From NCBI GenBank assembly GCA_945861845.1, contig CAMAWS010000082.1, positions 1-9,678 on the forward strand: a stretch of DNA of 9,678 nt, read 5' to 3'. Positions within the stretch are counted from its first letter, which is position 1; every line of letters starts with the position of its first letter. Of the stretch, positions 7,498 through 9,678 are shown in pieces. The position numbers and the translations under genes are program-made. This stretch comes from Candidatus Sulfopaludibacter sp. SbA3. GTDB taxonomy: Bacteria > Acidobacteriota > Terriglobia > 20CM-2-55-15. The notes under the pieces were generated by a model. The model made no database searches, was not told the origin of the DNA, and saw only the letters and a list, made by a program, of their open reading frames with translations.

Positions 7498-7661
7498 GTT
7501 CGGCGAATTTGCATAAGAAATCGCCCTTAGCCGCGGAGCGGCGTAAGAACGTTAGCCACGGGCGTCAGCCCGTGGTTGGCCCAACGACCGAACATCAGCA
7601 CCGTAGGTGCGACATAGCACGATACTTGCATGCTGTGTCGCCCCGCTGGGGCTGGACATAA
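7494..7661 (+). other. Short frame coupled to the nuoL stop, reading into the palindromic element
   Basis: An ATG overlapping the nuoL stop in the ATGA style used elsewhere in this operon opens a 55-codon frame (starts [17 protein letters not shown]) that ends at TAA 7659-7661 inside the palindrome. It has no membrane helix and does not resemble NuoM. Its composition is dictated by the repeat. It is probably not a real gene, but ribosomes finishing nuoL could enter it. It may be the relic of an earlier L/M junction. Confidence 0.2.
7556..7575. repeat. REP-like hairpin, left copy
   Basis: CCACGGGCGTCAGCCCGTGG: a perfect 8-bp stem around a GTCA loop. It is also the exact reverse complement of the copy at 7676-7695, so the RNA can fold either as two local hairpins or as one long-range stem. 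Confidence 0.95.
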
Positions 7662-7675
7662 CTGATTGCTTGAAC

Positions 7676-7695
7676 CCACGGGCTGACGCCCGTGG
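7676..7695. repeat. REP-like hairpin, right copy
   Basis: CCACGGGCTGACGCCCGTGG: an 8-bp stem around a TGAC loop, inverted relative to the left copy at 7556-7575. The flanking CTA/TAG bases extend the match by one or two pairs. Confidence 0.95.
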
Positions 7696-7707
7696 CTAGC
7701 ATGTTTC

Positions 7708-7726
7708 GCCGCTACGCGGCTTTCTT
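7708..7726 (+). terminator. Possible weak terminator-like hairpin upstream of nuoM
   Basis: GCCGC-TAC-GCGGC forms a 5-bp GC stem followed directly by TTTCTT. This is the only hairpin in the palindromic element followed by a U-rich run on the nuo sense strand. The run is short and interrupted, so at most it would attenuate transcription into nuoM and nuoN. It may be simply the right end of the repeat. Confidence 0.2.
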
Positions 7727-7756
7727 GTGCAAGATCGATAAGTTCGAATTGAGAAG

Positions 7757-9295
7757 ATGGACGTCATTACAGCTAACATCCTGACCATTATTGCCTTCAC
7801 GCCAGCAGTCGGCGCGGTGTTGATCCTGTTCTTCAACAGCGCGAAGATCCGATCGATCCGGATGTTTGCTTTCGTCATTACGCTCCTCACCTTTGTCTTC
7901 TCGCTGCACCTTGTCACCTATTTCGATTCTCGCGTTGCGGAGTTCCAGTTCGCCGTTAACGTGCCCTGGATTCCTTCGCTGGGCGTCCACTACGAACTGG
8001 GAGTCGACGGAATCAGCCTTTACCTCGTTCTGCTTGCCACCGTCCTGACACCGCTGGCAATGCTGGCATCCTGGTCGATCGCAAGCCGCGCAAAGGAATA
8101 CTTCATTTTCATGCTGCTCCTGGAAACCGGCATGATCGGGGTGTTCGTATCGCTCGACTTGTTCCTGTTTTACGTCTTCTGGGAAGTGATGCTGGTGCCG
8201 ATGTATTTCCTGATCGGCGTCTGGGGTGGAGAACGGCGGATTTACGCCGCGATGAAATTCGTTCTGTACACAATGGTCGGTTCGGTACTGATGCTGGTGG
8301 CGATCATCGCCTTGTATTTCCTGAACGGCAATGCGACGGGAACGTTCACATTCAGTTATCCCCAGATCATGGCGGCCCTGGCGTCGAACAGCCTCGTCAT
8401 TGCGCCCGGAATCGAGCGAGCGCTGTTCCTGGCGTTCTTCCTGGCATTTGCGATCAAGGTACCGCTGTTCCCGTTTCACACCTGGCTTCCCGATGCCCAC
8501 GTTGAAGCGCCGACGGCAGGATCCGTTCTGCTTGCAGGCGTCCTGCTGAAAATGGGAACATACGGCCTCGTGCGGTTCAGCCTGCCTTTGTTTCCGCATC
8601 AGAGCCAGTTATTCGCGCCCATGATCTCCTTTCTGGCGGTTGCGGGCATCATCTACGGCGCGCTGGTGGCGATGGTGCAGCCGGACTTGAAGAAGCTGGT
8701 CGCGTATTCCTCCGTCAGTCACCTCGGATTTATCGTTCTGGGCATTTTCAGCTTCACGACCCAGGGGATGGAGGGCGCCGTTTATCAAATGCTCAGTCAT
8801 GGCGTCTCTACAGGCGCGCTGTTCCTGCTGGTCGGCATGATCTACGAGCGGCGCCACACGCGTATGATCGCCGACTTCGGCGGCCTTGCGCACAAAATGC
8901 CGGTGTATGCCGCGTTCTTCCTCATCGTCACGCTTTCGTCGATCGGGCTGCCGGGCTTGAATGGTTTCGTCGGCGAGTTCCTTGTCCTGCTGGGCACATT
9001 TGGCGTGAGCCGCAGCCTTGCAGTGTTTGCGGCCCTCGGCGTGATCCTTTCCGCCGTCTATATGTTGTGGATGTACCAGAGGACCTTCTGGGGCGAAGTG
9101 ACGCATGAACATAACCAGACGTTGCGCGATATGAACCGCCGCGAATACGCGATGCTGGTGCCTTTGCTGGCCCTCATTGTCTGGATGGGCATGTACTCGA
9201 ACCACTTCCTGCGTCCAATGGACGCCTCCGTTGCAAAACTTATCAATCAGGTGCAATCGCGCGACGTGCAGGTCGCGGATCAGAATGACAGATGA
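7757..9295 (+). CDS. nuoM: NADH-quinone oxidoreductase subunit M (antiporter-like)
   Basis: A 512-residue proton-pumping membrane subunit of normal length. Visible proton-path residues are Glu143 in YVFWEVMLVPMYFLIG (139-154), Lys234 in FAIKVPLFPFHTWLPDAHVE (231-250), and Lys265 in AGVLLKMGTYGLVRF. Later come PDLKKLVAYSSVSHLG, a hallmark of the family, and GFVGEFLVLLG. The start is fixed within a few codons because an in-frame TAA stands at 7739-7741. GAGAAG directly touches the ATG, too close to act as a normal Shine-Dalgarno. The palindromic element ends 23 bp upstream, so translational coupling to nuoL is broken. The stop overlaps nuoN (ATGA, 9292-9295). Confidence 0.97.
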   Translation: MDVITANILTIIAFTPAVGAVLILFFNSAKIRSIRMFAFVITLLTFVFSLHLVTYFDSRVAEFQFAVNVPWIPSLGVHYELGVDGISLYLVLLATVLTPLAMLASWSIASRAKEYFIFMLLLETGMIGVFVSLDLFLFYVFWEVMLVPMYFLIGVWGGERRIYAAMKFVLYTMVGSVLMLVAIIALYFLNGNATGTFTFSYPQIMAALASNSLVIAPGIERALFLAFFLAFAIKVPLFPFHTWLPDAHVEAPTAGSVLLAGVLLKMGTYGLVRFSLPLFPHQSQLFAPMISFLAVAGIIYGALVAMVQPDLKKLVAYSSVSHLGFIVLGIFSFTTQGMEGAVYQMLSHGVSTGALFLLVGMIYERRHTRMIADFGGLAHKMPVYAAFFLIVTLSSIGLPGLNGFVGEFLVLLGTFGVSRSLAVFAALGVILSAVYMLWMYQRTFWGEVTHEHNQTLRDMNRREYAMLVPLLALIVWMGMYSNHFLRPMDASVAKLINQVQSRDVQVADQNDR

Positions 9296-9678
9296 ATTTT
9301 CCTGTGGTCAACATCGGCGCAATACTGCCCGCAATTGTGCTATCGATTTTTGGGATCGCGATCATGGTTGCCGAGCCGTTCGTTTCGGACGCAAAGAAGT
9401 CATGGCTGGGCTGGCTCGCGATCGCCGGGACTGGCGCTGCAATGCTGTCGCTGGCGCCAATGAGCAACCAGGCCGGACAGTGGTATGGCAATTTATGGAT
9501 CGTTGACGGCTACAGTATTTACTTTCATTTCGTTTTTATCCTCATCGCAGCCATAACAATTCTGACTTCGGTGAATTTCCTTCAGCGCGAGGGTATCCAT
9601 CACGCCGAGTATTACGCGCTGGTTCTTTTCGCGACGGTCGGCATGATGATGATGGCGGGATCGAATGAACTCATAATG
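9292..9678 (+). CDS. nuoN: NADH-quinone oxidoreductase subunit N, N-terminal part (cut by window edge)
   Basis: The first 129 codons of the third antiporter-like subunit are present; the full protein is usually 450-500 residues. Hydrophobic helices occur around 8-27, 38-55 and 75-95, and HAEYYALVLFATVGMMMMAG (104-123) is the typical NuoN/NdhB signature leading to helix 5. The window stops just before the expected helix-5 glutamate. The start overlaps the nuoM stop and continues the coupled arrangement of the operon. Confidence 0.95.
   Translation, partial: MNFPVVNIGAILPAIVLSIFGIAIMVAEPFVSDAKKSWLGWLAIAGTGAAMLSLAPMSNQAGQWYGNLWIVDGYSIYFHFVFILIAAITILTSVNFLQREGIHHAEYYALVLFATVGMMMMAGSNELIM

Larger units (their letters stand above)
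7509..7733. repeat. Composite palindromic (REP/MITE-like) element between nuoL and nuoM
   Basis: A near-symmetrical structure of about 225 bp made of nested inverted repeats. The outer ends are TTGCATAAGAAA (7509-7520) against TTTCTTGTGCAA (7721-7732), one mismatch. Inside them lie GCCGCGGAGCGGCG (7530-7543) and CGCCGCTACGCGGC (7707-7720), one mismatch. Next come 22-base perfect arms, 7554-7575 and 7676-7697. The core has GCACC/GGTGC (7598-7610), GACATAGCA/TGCTGTGTC (7611-7639) and GCCCC/GGGGC (7640-7652). Most arms are also hairpins on their own. It encodes no transposase. It resembles repetitive extragenic palindromes mobilised by REP-associated transposases; that origin is inferred. It sits in the only sizeable gap of the operon. 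Confidence 0.9.

Noticed and set aside
7554..7697. CRISPR-like array from the repeated CCACGGGC units
   Set aside because: There are only two units, they are inverted and not direct repeats, and there is no regular spacer or cas gene.
7712..8599. Long antisense frames opposite nuoM (also 8609-9256, and 5902-6726 opposite nuoL)
   Set aside because: Gln/Arg/His-rich low-complexity translations are typical of the antisense of hydrophobic membrane-protein genes. No motif or promoter supports them.

Overview
The window reads as a chromosomal segment of a moderately GC-rich, free-living bacterium. A member of the Acidobacteriota is my best guess. The guess rests on a ThiS-ThiG fusion next to complex I genes and on an intergenic element built from CCACGGGC/GCCCGTGG hairpins, a style of repeat I associate with that phylum and some related ones. 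It is not proven by the sequence.

Layout. (1) Positions 1-820, minus strand: a decayed piece of a large DEAD/DEAH helicase of the zinc-binding (DUF1998-like) kind. It has no start, has a stop at its upstream edge, and appears to have lost most of its second RecA domain. (2) 821-1615, minus: a 264-residue zinc-finger/HNH-like protein of unknown function. (3) 1834-2844, minus: a thiamine thiazole synthase in which the sulfur carrier ThiS is fused to the front of ThiG through a Glu/Ala linker encoded by a 9-bp tandem repeat. (4) 2845-2940: a compact divergent promoter region. (5) 2941-9678, plus: a complex I (NADH:quinone oxidoreductase) operon in the order nuoA-nuoE-nuoH-nuoJ-nuoK-nuoL-[palindromic element]-nuoM-nuoN, with nuoN running off the window.

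The nuo genes are packed tightly: E/H, H/J, J/K and M/N share ATGA stop-start overlaps and K/L overlap by 7 bp. The exception is L/M, where a composite palindrome of about 225 bp (7509-7733) lies in a 259-bp gap. Together the genes encode all seven membrane subunits (A, H, J, K, L, M, N: quinone site and proton pumps) but only one peripheral subunit, NuoE. NuoB, C, D, F, G and I are absent here, so the rest of the complex must be encoded elsewhere if it is complete.

Most worth a second look: the composite palindrome inside the operon, the stranded NuoE in a membrane-arm operon, the ThiS-ThiG fusion whose carrier tail is buried, the possibly leaderless thiSG promoter, and the helicase remnant beside an HNH-like gene. 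I found no convincing new multi-gene system.
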